Assembly (NCBI GenBank): GCA_023974075.1
Contig: CM043797.1
Span: forward strand, 13,874,178 to 13,938,177
Direction: 5' to 3'
Source of the DNA: Chaenocephalus aceratus
Lineage: Eukaryota; Chordata; Actinopteri; Perciformes; Channichthyidae
Length of the DNA: 64,000 nt
Shown: positions 1 through 10,700 of the stretch, piece by piece
Position numbering within the stretch: position 1 is the stretch's first letter
Layout of the letters: each line of letters starts with the position of its first letter
Program-made: the position numbers and the translations under genes
Notes under the pieces: model-generated
Seen by the model: the letters and a program-made list of their open reading frames with translations, nothing else
Databases searched by the model: none
Told to the model about the DNA's origin: nothing

Positions 1-840
1 TTTTCAAATACTAAATTCCAGATTAGTACTATCTCTTCAGAGAAAAGCATATTGTAGCTAACAATTGTTTTCATTATCATTCAATCTGTTTACTATTGTA
101 TTGACTAGTCAGTAAGAGGTATGCACTTAAAGGTCTTGTTTATTTTGATACAAAGCAGAGAAAAGCGGAAAATACATGTATTCATATTTGAAGGTCTCCT
201 ATTATGCAAAATCAATGTTTTCATGTCTTTGATACATAAACATGTGTCCCCTCTGTGTAAAGAGATTCTGAAAGTTTCAGGAAAAAAGATTTGCTCACTT
301 TTTGTCCTGATCCATTTATATAAAAACCTGTCTGAAAATGAGCTGATCAGATTTTGGCCACTTTGTGATGTCATAACGTTTTTTTGGCTTGTGTAACCAT
401 TAGCCAATAATAACCAAGGTAACACCCCCCCCACCCCACCTTATCATCTGAATCTCCTCCTAGAGCACCATTGTGTTCTTTTTAACCAAACATCTCTCAG
501 AGGGGCGTGGTAACAGACCAGAGAATCAGCACTTTTGAAACAGGGCTGAAACAGAGGGGTTTAAGGGATGCTAAAATGATCTGTTTGGTATTTCGAGCCA
601 AACATTTCAGAGACATGTTTTCTATATATCTGAGACCTATAATATATTGATGAAAAACAGTATAATAGGGGACCTTTAGATGCTGAAAGCAGCATTTTCA
701 AACAGTCTTTCCTTGTAAAATACTTTAAAGATATAATATATCATCTATTTTCTTATCAGCCATAACATATCCACAATGAATTCCTGGCTTAGTAGGTTTT
801 AATGATGGCTGTGTGGGCCTCTTCTCTGGCCCCTGCATAG
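1..840. other. ARHGAP42 intron, left edge of window
   Basis: This is intronic sequence with no coding exon that I can support. Most of 190-677 is a MITE copy. Short reading frames here lie inside the repeat. Confidence 0.7.
190..677 (+). mobile_element. Non-autonomous TTAA-type DNA transposon (MITE), copy A
   Basis: The left end AAGGTCTCCTATTATGC and the right end GTATAATAGGGGACCTTTA form an imperfect terminal inverted repeat. The interior closely matches the element at 1258-1943 over its whole length. No transposase frame is present. Size and TTAA-type ends suggest a Kolobok- or piggyBac-group MITE; the superfamily is inferred. Confidence 0.72.
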
Positions 841-1230
841 GTGACACTTTCAGTAGCAGTCCAAGCAGCACCCCCATGGGCAGCATGGAGTCTTTGTCCT
901 CTCACTCCTCGGAGCAGAACAGCTCCTCCAAGACCGCTTCCTCGGCTCAGGCCAAAGACAAGTCTCTGCTGGACCTGCGCAGAACGTCATCGCTGCTCTC
1001 TAACGGCCCCAGGAGCGCCATGTGGGTCAGCAGCCCCGAGTCCAGTTCCAGGGAGGAGGGGGGGCGGACAGACGGAGAGTCAGAGGACGCTCTCAGCCTG
1101 TCCTCCATCAGCATCGCACCCAGGCTGTCCCCTGCTCCCAAAAAAGCCCCGCACTGCCGCATTGACCTCAAGCCAGCCCTGCTGAACCGCTCTGCCGGCC
1201 CCTCTCTGAAAACACTGCATGTCGCTGAAG
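841..1230 (+). CDS. arhgap42: ARHGAP42 exon, Ser/Pro-rich linker
   Basis: The exon is 390 nt and lies between acceptor CTGCATAG and donor GAAG/GTAGGA, entering and leaving in phase 1. It encodes about 130 residues of low-complexity Ser/Pro/Glu sequence, including the segment [20 protein letters not shown]. Its base composition is clearly more GC-rich than the introns. A TTAA MITE lies on each side, in the same orientation. Confidence 0.9.
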
Positions 1231-4200
1231 GTAGGACGGCCATCAGGTGATCACAGTTTAAAGGTCACCTATTATGCAAAATCCACTTTTTCATGTATTT
1301 TATACATAAACTTGTGTCCCCTCTGTGTAAAGAGATTGTGAACGTTTCAGGAAAAAATATTCGCTCACTTTTTGTCTTAATCCATTTATATCTATGTCTA
1401 TATTTATATTATGTCTGAAAATGAGCTGACCAGATTTTGGCCACTTTATGATGTCACAACCTGGGCCGTCCCTCCCTACAGCCCGATCACGCAGATTGCG
1501 TGGGGCCTCACCTCGCGGAGGGGGCCTCAACATATAACTTTGCGCTTATGTCGACGCTCGCGAAACAGAGGGCCTCATCATATAACTTTGCGTGGGGCCT
1601 CAAGTTGGCCAGGGACGGCCCTGGTCACAACGATTTGTTGGCTTTTGTAACCATTAGCCAATAACCAACCAAGGCCACCTTATCACCTGAATCTCCTCCT
1701 AGAGCACCATTGTGTTCTTTTTAACCAAATCTCTCTCAGAGGGGCGTGGGGAGGGGCTCCTTATTTTCATCTAAAGTAACAGACAGAGAATCAGCACTTT
1801 AGAAACAGGGCGGAAACAGAGGGGATTATGGGATGCTACAATGGGTGATCTGTTTGGTATTTCGAGCCAAACACTTCAGAGACATGTTCTGTATATAGCC
1901 CTATAATATATTGATGAAAAACAGTGTAATAGGGGACATTTAAGCTTGCCTGACAGTAGTTTATAGATTGTGTTTCCCTTGCAGTGATGAAGTGGAAAAC
2001 AACCTCCGCAAAACTGTCATTTCCAAGACTCTAATCTATACAGCAGATACTTATATCATCATAAATTATTCCTCTAGGACTTAATACTTTCAAACACTGA
2101 CAACACCCCTTCTTGACTTAAGCATTATTTAAACAGCAGTGGGACTTGTATTTGAATCACTCATTTCATTTGCTCTGTGCAGTATGTGAGCTGTTTCATT
2201 ATTAAACGTTAATGTCTTTGTGTCATGTACTTGATATTTGTTGTTTGTCTCCCTCAAGGCCACAGGAGCTGCTCTGGATCCGTCCAAAGTCTGTCCACAC
2301 TTGAGCCCAACGACACTTCAAAGCCCACCGAGCACCCGGACCTCCCCCCAAAACTAGTGATGCGCTGCAAGCTGGACACCTCAGTCGGCAACGGCTACCA
2401 GAGACCTGGCTCAGTGTAATGGATTTCAAAGAGCTTATCATTGTGCTTATTTAACCTACTATTCCTTACGCATTATGATATCCACTCCAGTGTAATGCTG
2501 TTGGTCAAAATCTTATCTTGTGGACTCACCTAAAACCAGTGCTGCAGCTAGTTGAAAAAAACGATTTGCCTATTGGCACAATGCGGAAAGGTATTCTGAT
2601 GATTGGTTAACAGTTGCTAGTTAGGTTGCAACCAACAATTATGTTCCTTGTTTACTTCCTAGATAAATCGTTTAGATTATAAAAAGTCACAAAATAGTGA
2701 ACAATATAAATCTCCACTATCTTAAAGTCCAAGGGGGTGTCTTTAAATATCTTGTTTTGTCAGTCCAAAAGATAAAGATATTCAGTTTAATATGATATAC
2801 AAAAAAATCAGGATATCTCCAAATGTGAAATTGCTCAAAACAACATTTTTGGTAATTTTTGCCAAAGAAATGAGTACTATTTGCTGCAGCTTATCCATAA
2901 AGCAAAAAGGCCAAAACGTTATGTTCCCAAGCTCTCAATGTGATGAAATGCTGCTTTCTAAACCTAATAAATGAAGTGTTTGACTGTTGGTTGGAGAAAA
3001 CAAGGGATTTAAAGCAGTTCTCCTGGCTCTAGTCAAATGTAATAGTTAGTATTTCCCCACTTTCTGGGCAGTAGTGGACAAAATAATGAATTGATTATTA
3101 AAAAAACAAAATAACAAAAAATAGTCCTTAGTTGCCGACCGCTGATTTAATGGATACATTGTAAGGTCTGTTGGTGTGCAGTTTCCTGTGCCCCCACAAA
3201 GTAACTGCTAGTCAATAAGACATGAGGACAATAGTTCAGCAACATTTCTCTCCATCTTCCTCCCCCTTTCCATGTCTCCCCTGTGAGTCATCAGCCTCCT
3301 ACTCCTCCGTGTGTGTATGAGCATCGAGCATAGAGAGGTCTCTGAGATCAGATGAGCATGTGAGAGCAGATTTATGTCTGTCCTCTGCGGTGGGAGCGCT
3401 GCCTTTAATTACGCTCTACCTGCTCCTGGGTTGATGTGACCCAGCAGCAGTCTGCACTCGTTCTCCCGGAACAAATAGATTGTTTGACTTGCGCAGTCTG
3501 AAAAGCCAGTCACGCAGTCTCTCTAATCATTTCCTTGCGTCCTACCCTCCCAGCTGGCCCCGGGCTCCGTTGTCCCCTTGACTGCCAGGTTGTTGTGAGC
3601 GGGGTCAAGTGCAGCCTTGTTATTTAGTTGAACACAATCCAGCACTGTGTTGGCCGGAGGAAGGAAACCTCCTGTATTGTGTCATTAAGCATTTGACCAC
3701 GTTCTAAACAATGAGAAACGCTGGAAAGTGGAAAGACTCGTATTAGATTGAATTTCTCTCTGGTGGCAGCTTTGCTGATTTTATAGTCATGATTTATTAA
3801 AAACGGATTATTACTCTGATCATGTGATTACAGGCAGTAGTGGAAGAAGTACTTTACTTCAGTGAAAGTAGAAATACTTTGGTCGGAAAATACTTCATCA
3901 CAAGTGAAATTCCTGATTTCAAAATGTTACTTAAGTAGAAGTACAGAAGTATTGCCAGCTAAATGTATAAGTACTAAAGTTAAAGTACTCATTATACACC
4001 ATGGCTGTTTTGAAAGTATTATAATATTATAGAATATTAAATGATCCCTTCTTTTAATTGCTATTGCTATTGGTGTTAACGTACTGCATTATATCATATA
4101 CAAAAGTCATATGTTGTATATTTAAACAGCAGCTGGAAACTATTAGTTTTAAATAAATGCAGTGGGGTAAAATAAATGTTCCAAAATGTAAGGGAGTAAA

Positions 4201-5501
4201 AGTATAAAGTAGCATTAAATGGAAGTACAAGTATGACAAAATAGTACTTAAGTACAGTATTTAGTTACTTCCCACCACTGATTACATGGCATATTTATCT
4301 CTGGATATCATTTCAGCTGTTTACTTTATCCAAAATACAGTGGAGTGGACTAAACTTGTTTTTTCTTCTGGTTTCAGGGTGGCTGCCAGAGCACTGCTGT
4401 TTGAAAATGCCTCTTCCCCACAGTCTGTTCCAGTGGGAAGGTGCAGTACAACCATCACATTTCCTCTAACAGCTCTACCAAATGAATCACACTGCCATCA
4501 CGTCAAATGTGCCATTTCATTGCCTTGTTTTGTCGTCTTTACAGGGACGCCAAGGCGATGTATTCCTGTGAGGCAGAGCACAGCCACGAGCTCAGCTTCC
4601 CCCAGGGGGCGCACTTCTCAAACGGTAAGTGCTGCCATTAAGGGGCAAACATTAAATGCTTCAGCTGACAGAAGGGCTTACAGCGTCCTTGCATAGGCTG
4701 ATATGACACTTGGCCAGTGTAAACACACACAGACTGTTGTCTGCTAGCAACACACAGCACAGGCGTGGCTAATTCCCAATGTTATGTGGAGGCACACAAT
4801 CACTTTGTCCTAATGTAAAACCCTTATCTGCAGCGCTTCAGTATAAACAGCCTGAATGTTTTTTTGTATTGCTTCTTGCCTTTTCCATGATGAGATGACT
4901 TGGCCCACAACCAGTGCAGCAGGTCACTGTAACCTCGTGATGGAAGGCACCAGCGCCTGTTCTTGTTCGCAGAGCCAGCAGCCAAACGCACAAACGTCAA
5001 CAAATACTCCCCTCCACTTACCAGCAGACAAAGTGCTTTTACTGCTCACCACATTAACAGGCCAGTTTTCTCTACTCTCTTATAGAGCATATCCCTGCTT
5101 GATCATTCAAGCAGATCCATTTTTTATAAATGTTGCTGCATCTGAGCAATGACTAACCTTGTTGTGTTTTATGGCTATGTGTGTGATTAAGCAAGGAGAT
5201 TCTGCCTTCAAGTGTGCTAAAATACTCCGCAGGGACTGAATCTAAAGAGCAGTCTGACCCTGAGTCTTCACACTCTGATTTAAATGTTTATTTTGTATGC
5301 CTAATAGCATTTTTCCCCGAGACTAGGACATTGTGAAACCAAATACAGAATGTCAAAAGACTATTTCTCGCTTCCCTTTGCTTTAACTATTTTCTTTCTT
5401 TTTGTCCTGTAGTGTATGCCTCTATTGAACCAGGCTGGCTCCAAGCAACATACGAGGGGAGAACAGGATTAATCCCTGAGAATTATGTCGTCTTCCTCTA
5501 A
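841..5501 (+). CDS. arhgap42: ARHGAP42 (GRAF3) Rho GTPase-activating protein, 3' part
   Basis: This is the C-terminal part of a GRAF-family RhoGAP, a cytoplasmic protein that stimulates GTP hydrolysis by Rho-type GTPases. Exons: 841-1230, 2259-2415, 4378-4440, 4545-4624, 5413-5501. Every junction has GT/AG ends and matching phase (1, 2, 2, 1), giving 258 residues and a TAA stop at 5499-5501. The first visible exon is a Ser/Pro-rich linker. The last two encode an SH3 domain from [15 protein letters not shown] to [11 protein letters not shown], where the family ends. The BAR, PH and RhoGAP domains must lie left of the window. ARHGAP42 is preferred over ARHGAP26 and ARHGAP10 because the SH3 carries [13 protein letters not shown] as I recall for ARHGAP42, and because PGR is the neighbour. 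Confidence 0.93.
1258..1943 (+). mobile_element. Non-autonomous TTAA-type DNA transposon (MITE), copy B
   Basis: It is flanked by TTAA at 1258-1261 and 1940-1943, with termini AGGTCACCTATTATGC and GTAATAGGGGACAT. It is the same family and orientation as copy A. Relative to copy A it carries a 163-bp insertion at 1461-1623, which is a hAT MITE. It lies directly downstream of the coding exon at 841-1230. Confidence 0.8.
1461..1623. mobile_element. hAT-type MITE nested in the TTAA MITE
   Basis: The perfect 8-bp duplication GTCACAAC at 1453-1460 and 1624-1631 flanks an element with ends CTGGGCCGTCCCT and AGGGACGGCCCTG. An 8-bp duplication and CAGGG-like ends are hAT hallmarks. Copy A lacks the insertion and shows the empty site. 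Inside are two near copies of the word CATATAACTTTGCG. Confidence 0.85.
2259..2415 (+). CDS. arhgap42: ARHGAP42 exon ending YQRPGSV
   Basis: The acceptor CCCTCAAG precedes 2259. The donor is chosen at CAGT/GTAATG because only that site (phase 2) keeps the next exon open, producing [15 protein letters not shown] across the junction. The alternative donor two bases earlier leads quickly to a stop. Confidence 0.88.
2416..4377. other. ARHGAP42 intron
   Basis: No coding exon is recognised. The only feature I can support is the hAT MITE at 3835-4280. Short reading frames near 2792 and 4054 have no recognisable content. Confidence 0.6.
3835..4280. mobile_element. hAT-type MITE with CAGTRGTGG ends
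   Basis: The ends CAGTAGTGGAAGAAGTACTT and ACTTCCCACCACTG are inverted repeats. The flanks ATTACAGG (3827-3834) and ATTACATG (4281-4288) look like a slightly decayed 8-bp duplication. The interior is rich in AAGTACTTAAGTA-like words and has no transposase. Sequences of this kind are very common in fish genomes. Confidence 0.78.
4378..4440 (+). CDS. arhgap42: ARHGAP42 short exon before the SH3
   Basis: This 63-nt exon lies between TTTCAG and AAG/GTGCAG, with phase 2 at both ends. It encodes [20 protein letters not shown]. Because its length is a multiple of three and both phases match, skipping it would keep the frame, so it could be an alternative exon. Confidence 0.82.
4545..4624 (+). CDS. 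arhgap42: ARHGAP42 exon, first half of SH3
   Basis: The exon is 80 nt and is bounded by TTTACAG and AACG/GTAAGT. It starts the SH3 domain with the ALYDY-like strand AMYSCEAE and continues through the RT-loop region [15 protein letters not shown]. The FPQGAH codons overlap a CTCF-like sequence described separately. Confidence 0.93.
4625..5412. other. ARHGAP42 last intron
   Basis: It lies between the two SH3-encoding exons. I see no exon, repeat or RNA gene in it; a 98-codon frame at 4856-5152 is unrecognisable and probably chance. Confidence 0.55.
5413..5501 (+). CDS. arhgap42: ARHGAP42 last coding exon, second half of SH3
   Basis: The acceptor is TCCTGTAG. The exon encodes [19 protein letters not shown] and then [10 protein letters not shown] followed by TAA. 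The Trp of GWL and the Pro-Glu-Asn-Tyr of PENY are the standard SH3 ligand-groove residues. The protein ends directly after the SH3 domain, as is usual for GRAF proteins. Confidence 0.94.
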
Positions 5502-6753
5502 CAAAGTCGGTAAACATGGCATCTTTTTCATGGTATCCATGAAAAACACAACACACAAAGTGGCAGATTTCTTTTAATGTTGCTGGTACTGACATTTCTG
5601 CATGTCATGCAGTCTAAGCAGATATCAAGCCAGGCAGTTTACATTTCAAACATGTACCTCTTTTTACTGTAATAACTTTATTGTGAAATGATTGGGGAAT
5701 CCACAGAGATTCAGAAGTTAAGATAAGAAGAAATGGACATTATTGTAAGATGAAAATATATTACCCATCGACTGCACTGATGTTTTTAGTCCCAGTATTA
5801 TCCAACAGAATCACGAAACAATCACGACTAATTTCACAAGGTTTATTCTCAGAAATATATTATATTTTACTTTGTCATTTATATCGACAGAACACTTTCT
5901 TTTAATCAAGCTTTTAATGGAAATCTGTAGTTTATTAAACATTTTCTGATAGCTGTAATTAAACAAACTGTGATTGAAAGTAATGATACAAATCTAATCT
6001 ATTAGAGTCTAATAGAAAAAGCATTATGGGTTGCACCTTAACTGTCATGTTTATTGCCTGTGATCATTGTTCATCCACTGAACCTGCTCACTGCTGCAGT
6101 GCACTTTCTGTTAGCCACACGGTACTGTACTGTACTGTACATTAATGCTCATGAGCTCTTTAGTAACTGCTAACCAAAAATATGTACTTTGTGTTTTTCT
6201 TACTATAAGTTATCACATCAAATATATATGCCGTATGTAAAAATGTGTTTTTTTATAAAGTCATGAAGGTGGAGCTTTTAGCTTTAATGCCTTAATGTAG
6301 AACTGCTTACTGGTACGCTGGTGTACTAGTAATGACAACTAGACATGTATCAGATTATAATATGTTAAAGATACCATTTAATATTGAATGTTCTATTACT
6401 GTCACAACCGTTTCAAAGTCCATAATTATCAAAGCTTCTGTGATACTTTGTCAGAAAGAAGAAGATAAAAGAAAATATAGACAACATAAACTGAAAAGTG
6501 ATACCAAAGTCAGACCCCTGTGGTGACCGCCGTAATGTTTTTTTGAGATCCCATGCTTGCCAAGATCAGGATGTTCTTTTCCATTGTCAACTTCAAGAAT
6601 GTGAGGTGGCCTTGAACGTTCATGCTGGAATAATACTCCCTTACAGTCTGAATTTATTTCCATATCCTAAATATGTAACGTGCGACACCCGTATGGCAAG
6701 CATGTTTCCTTGCAATCATCTACTGTTCTTGACGGTGCATAAACATGTCTTTA

Positions 6754-6759
6754 AATAAA
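6754..6759 (+). terminator. Candidate ARHGAP42 poly(A) signal
   Basis: AATAAA lies about 1.25 kb after the ARHGAP42 stop codon. Assignment rests on position only. Confidence 0.45.
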
Positions 6760-6767
6760 CAGCGTGA

Positions 6768-6773
6768 TTTATT
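6768..6773 (-). terminator. Candidate PGR poly(A) signal
   Basis: TTTATT on the plus strand is AATAAA for PGR, about 775 bp after its stop codon. I found no other exact AATAAA on the minus strand between here and the stop. Confidence 0.4.
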
Positions 6774-7546
6774 CAAACTGTTGTCAACTTCTTTGTCACA
6801 GTTAACTTCTCACTGCAGCCAGAAAACCTTAATTACAACATGTTCAACAGGATGAATAGTGAGAATGGATTGTTAGTGTGTCGACTGTTGGAGGCACACT
6901 AACACTTGTGTCTTTATGCACCAACTATAGGGGGATGTTTTTCAATTGAAAGAGCTACAACTAGACTAGAGTATGTCCTAGTATGAAATACTTTCATTCC
7001 TATCCAAAGCTATATCAAAATATGTTTGCATTTCTATTATCCCCGCCAGGGAAGTTAGATTCAACATTTCTTTTTCATTTTTTGTTAACTACAGCTCATT
7101 AGACATTTTTAGAATAAGTGACTGTATGAAAATAACACACTAAGGGCAAAAAGCCTTTGCGAAAATGTCCTCGTTATTTTTAACCCACTCAAGATCACAT
7201 TAAGTATATTATTTCTTATCAAATATTTTACTGATAGTTAACTTCCATGTTCTCCTCCCCTGAACATTGAATTGTAAACTTGTTGTTATTATTTTGTTTC
7301 TCTTTTGCACCTTCAGTACAAACATCAGTATCTCTAATGGTTCTCAAAACCATTCATGCCTCTAAATAGATTATATTAAATGTACTTAAAAACATGTGGA
7401 AAGAACTCTGTTGCCCTTATAAAGTAAAAAGGCTGAAGTACTGACTGTCTTGAATAATGAAGGCTACAAAGAATTCAGTAATCGTGGGATTAATAACCCC
7501 CTCACAAGATGTCTCCGCCGATGGCGTGACGTGTTTGCTGGCATCT

Positions 7547-7702
7547 TCACTTGGAGTGGAAGGTGAGGGGCCTCACCATGCCTGCCAGGACCTTGGGAAG
7601 CTGGGAGGCGATCACCTCCGTCATCATCTCTGGAAACTCCACTTTCATGGCGTCCGCCTGGATGAAGGTGCTCAGACAGAACAGGTTGACCTTTTTCACT
7701 AT
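7547..7702 (-). CDS. pgr: PGR exon 8, helices 11-12 and stop
   Basis: The exon is 156 nt including TGA at 7547-7549. It encodes [20 protein letters not shown], then [20 protein letters not shown] and [11 protein letters not shown]. Cys and Thr of CLST match human Cys891 and Thr894. [10 protein letters not shown] is the AF-2 helix 12. Confidence 0.95.
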   Translation of the reverse strand: MVKKVNLFCLSTFIQADAMKVEFPEMMTEVIASQLPKVLAGMVRPLTFHSK

Positions 7703-10700
7703 CTGTCAGGAGAGAGACATGCATGTTTGTCTTGGTGCTCATCAGAACAGCAGTTAGATAAAGACATGAATCAATGCTCAGATATGTAGAGGGCTTACAT
7801 CATGCATGGCGTCCATCAGCTTGGTGAGGTGGTAGAACCTCTGGGAGCTGGCCACCAGGCCCTTCTCCCTCAAGTGTATCGCCTTTGTCAGCTCCCGGAT
7901 GTAGTTCTGTCTCATATCTTCAAACACTACCTGGCTTTTGAGTCCCTCCAGAGGCACTGAGAACAGACAGGAATATAAATAAAATAAAAACATGTCTCTA
8001 AAACAGATGTTTCCTAAGGGGGAGCAGTCTGATGCAGGGTAGGCCAAGGGAATGGAAACACAATGTCTTTAGTTGTTTTAAGATCAAAATATAATAGCAT
8101 AAATGTGTGTTTTGTGGTTTCTACTTTCCCAGTCAGAAACTAATAAATGCTTTAGGAAAGACGTATTGTGTGTACTTTCTATTTGACTCTAAACACATGT
8201 CAAACTATCGTAATGGGTTATTTCTGCTCAATTCCTGCATTTTTCCAAGCCTTGATTTGGAAAAACTAGGTTTTATTAGCTACATAAATCTATTCAAGGT
8301 CCACTCCCCCCGTATAACACTCCCTTTATTGTGCGGCTCATGATCATCGAAGCTTCACATCTCTTACAACATTGTATTCTGAGTAAAGTCAAACGAGAAG
8401 GTCAACATGAGGGTACAAAGTGAGTCATCTGATGCAGGAAGTGTTGTTGCTTTTACCTGTGTTGAGTAATATTATGGCTTTCATGCAGAGAAACTCCTCG
8501 CGGCTAACTTGAAGGTTTGCAAACTCCTGAGGGATGAACTGTATCGCCAGGCACAGCTCGTAAATCGGAGATCTCCTCATTTGATCCCTGACAGACAAAA
8601 AAACCCCACTGATGTACGATTCTGAACCATCAAGAGCCTATTTTTCATCCAAAATAATTAAAGCTTGGGAAACAAATGTGTTTAATGATAGTTACTTACT
8701 GACTGAGAACCAGATCAGGTGCAAAGTATAAATATTCATTGGTGACATTCTGATAGGAGCGCCACCCAAGAGAGAACACCATCAGGTTCACCCACGAGTA
8801 CTGGATGAGGGTCATCTGATCCGTGATGTGAAGATTACGAAACCCTTTAAAGAAAAAAGAAAATTCAATATTAATTTATTTTCCCACAGTACATGCCACC
8901 ATTTCATTTAATTTGTATTTGTTCCGCTCATGGTACCCAAAACCCAATCTACAATAATGGCCAACAAAACACGTCTCTACAAACACACCATTGAGCAAAA
9001 AGGAGCAGGGAGAAGAAAAAAATGTTATATTACCTGCCCCTTTCTAAAAAAAAAAATAGAAATAGAAATAGATGGTCTGTCCTTCATATTTCTTTTTCAC
9101 AGCCAAACTTATTCACAGCAACAACAAAAAACAACAACACTAAAGCATCACATGTATAAGGAAAAGGAAAAGTGCAAAACACCCTCATCTGAGTCCTAGT
9201 GGAGAAGAAGGTGGAAAGCGGTGCATAATTATTATTATAATAATAATAATAATAATAACAAAATCAATAACAATGGGACCTGCAAATAAAGAACAGACAT
9301 CACATCAAAGACATCAACAATATTTACCAATGCAGGACCAGAGTACATACTGTAGACTTATTCACATTCTTCTCAGTCCCATTTTTCTTAATTTATACAA
9401 TTTCTTTAACTGAAAAATACATATACAATTCTTTAGATCCTTCTGTTGAGAATTCCACAATTTTACACCAACCACCGAAATACACATTTGCTTTAGAGTA
9501 GTCCTTGCATAAGGATGCTTAAAATGTAATTTCCTTCTGTGGTCTTCCTTGTCTGATCCAAAAACAAACAACTGTTGTAAATATACTGGTAACATTCTGC
9601 TTTTTGCCCTGAGCATTACTGATAATGTCTGCAGCTCAGTTATGTCTTTGAGTTTCAAGAGTCCTGACTTAAAAAACAGTCTGTTGGTGTGTTCCCTTGA
9701 ATCAGCTTTATGAATTATTCGTACTTCCCTTTTCTGTAATATTGACAATGGCTTTATGTTGGTCATATACGTGTTGCCCCAAACTTCTATACAATAAATA
9801 TAAAATCTCAAAATAAGTGAACAGTACAACATTCTCAATCCCTTGTAATCTAACAAGTACTTTGCCTTGTTTAAAACAGAAATATTCCTAGACACTTTCG
9901 TTTTAACATGTGCTATTTGTGATTTCCATGTCAGGTTATCATCCAGTGTCACACCTACTGTACACATTGAAATTCAGAAACCCTTTCAATAAAAACTCCA
10001 TCAATGGACAGTGAAATGTTTTCATCTTTTTTTCTATTAGCAAAAACCATAAACTTCGTTTTATTCAAATCTAGGTTTAACTTATTTTCATCAAACCATC
10101 TTTTAAGTTTGACTATTTCATGTACAATACACTTTGCTAAAATGTTTAAATCATCTCCTGAATTGGTGTCATCTGAAAACGACACAAATTGCAATAATGT
10201 TGACTTTTCACATAGTCATTGATGTACAAAATAAAAAGTTTAGACCCTAAAACCAAGCCCTGTGGGACACCACATTCTATATTCATACACTCCGATGTAC
10301 TACCAGCAAATTGTTGTCTGTTATCTAAATAACTTTTTAACCAATCTAGAACTACTCCTCTCAGATCATATCTATGTAATTTCGAAATGAATAGGTTATG
10401 GTCTAGGTGTCAAATGCCTTTTTTGAGTCAATAAATACACCTATTGTTTATTTCTTTCTTTCTATAGCTGTTGTAATTTATTTGGTTATTTTCATTAAAG
10501 CTAAAGCTGTAGATCGATTTTTCCTAAATCCATACTGACTCTCACTCAATAACCCATTTTTTTCAATAAAATTATCACATTTTTGGACAAACAATTTTTC
10601 AAGGACCTTGGAAAATTGTGAAAGCAAGGACACTGGTCTGTAGTTAGTATATTGGCCTTTGTCCCCTGTTTTAAAAAGTGGGATAACTTTTGCTTTTTTC

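Larger units (their letters stand above)
5502..7546. other. Shared tail-to-tail region: ARHGAP42 3'UTR (+) and PGR 3'UTR (-)
   Basis: There is no gene between the two stop codons. AT-rich sequence carries one AATAAA on each strand near the middle (6754-6759 plus, 6768-6773 minus), which would give UTRs of about 1.25 kb and 0.8 kb. A short run of GTACT repeats lies at 6121-6140. Confidence 0.6.

Noticed and set aside
813..840. ATG at 813 as a start of the ARHGAP42 frame
   Set aside because: The in-frame ATG lies in the intron just before the acceptor TAG at 838-840; the exon continues a longer upstream protein.
1461..1623. Short direct repeats CATATAACTTTGCG considered as a CRISPR-like or regulatory array
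   Set aside because: Only two copies, inside a hAT MITE; CRISPR arrays do not occur in animal nuclear genomes.
7464..7742. 92-codon minus-strand frame over PGR exon 8
   Set aside because: It is a shadow frame; the real PGR exon 8 is read in another minus frame.
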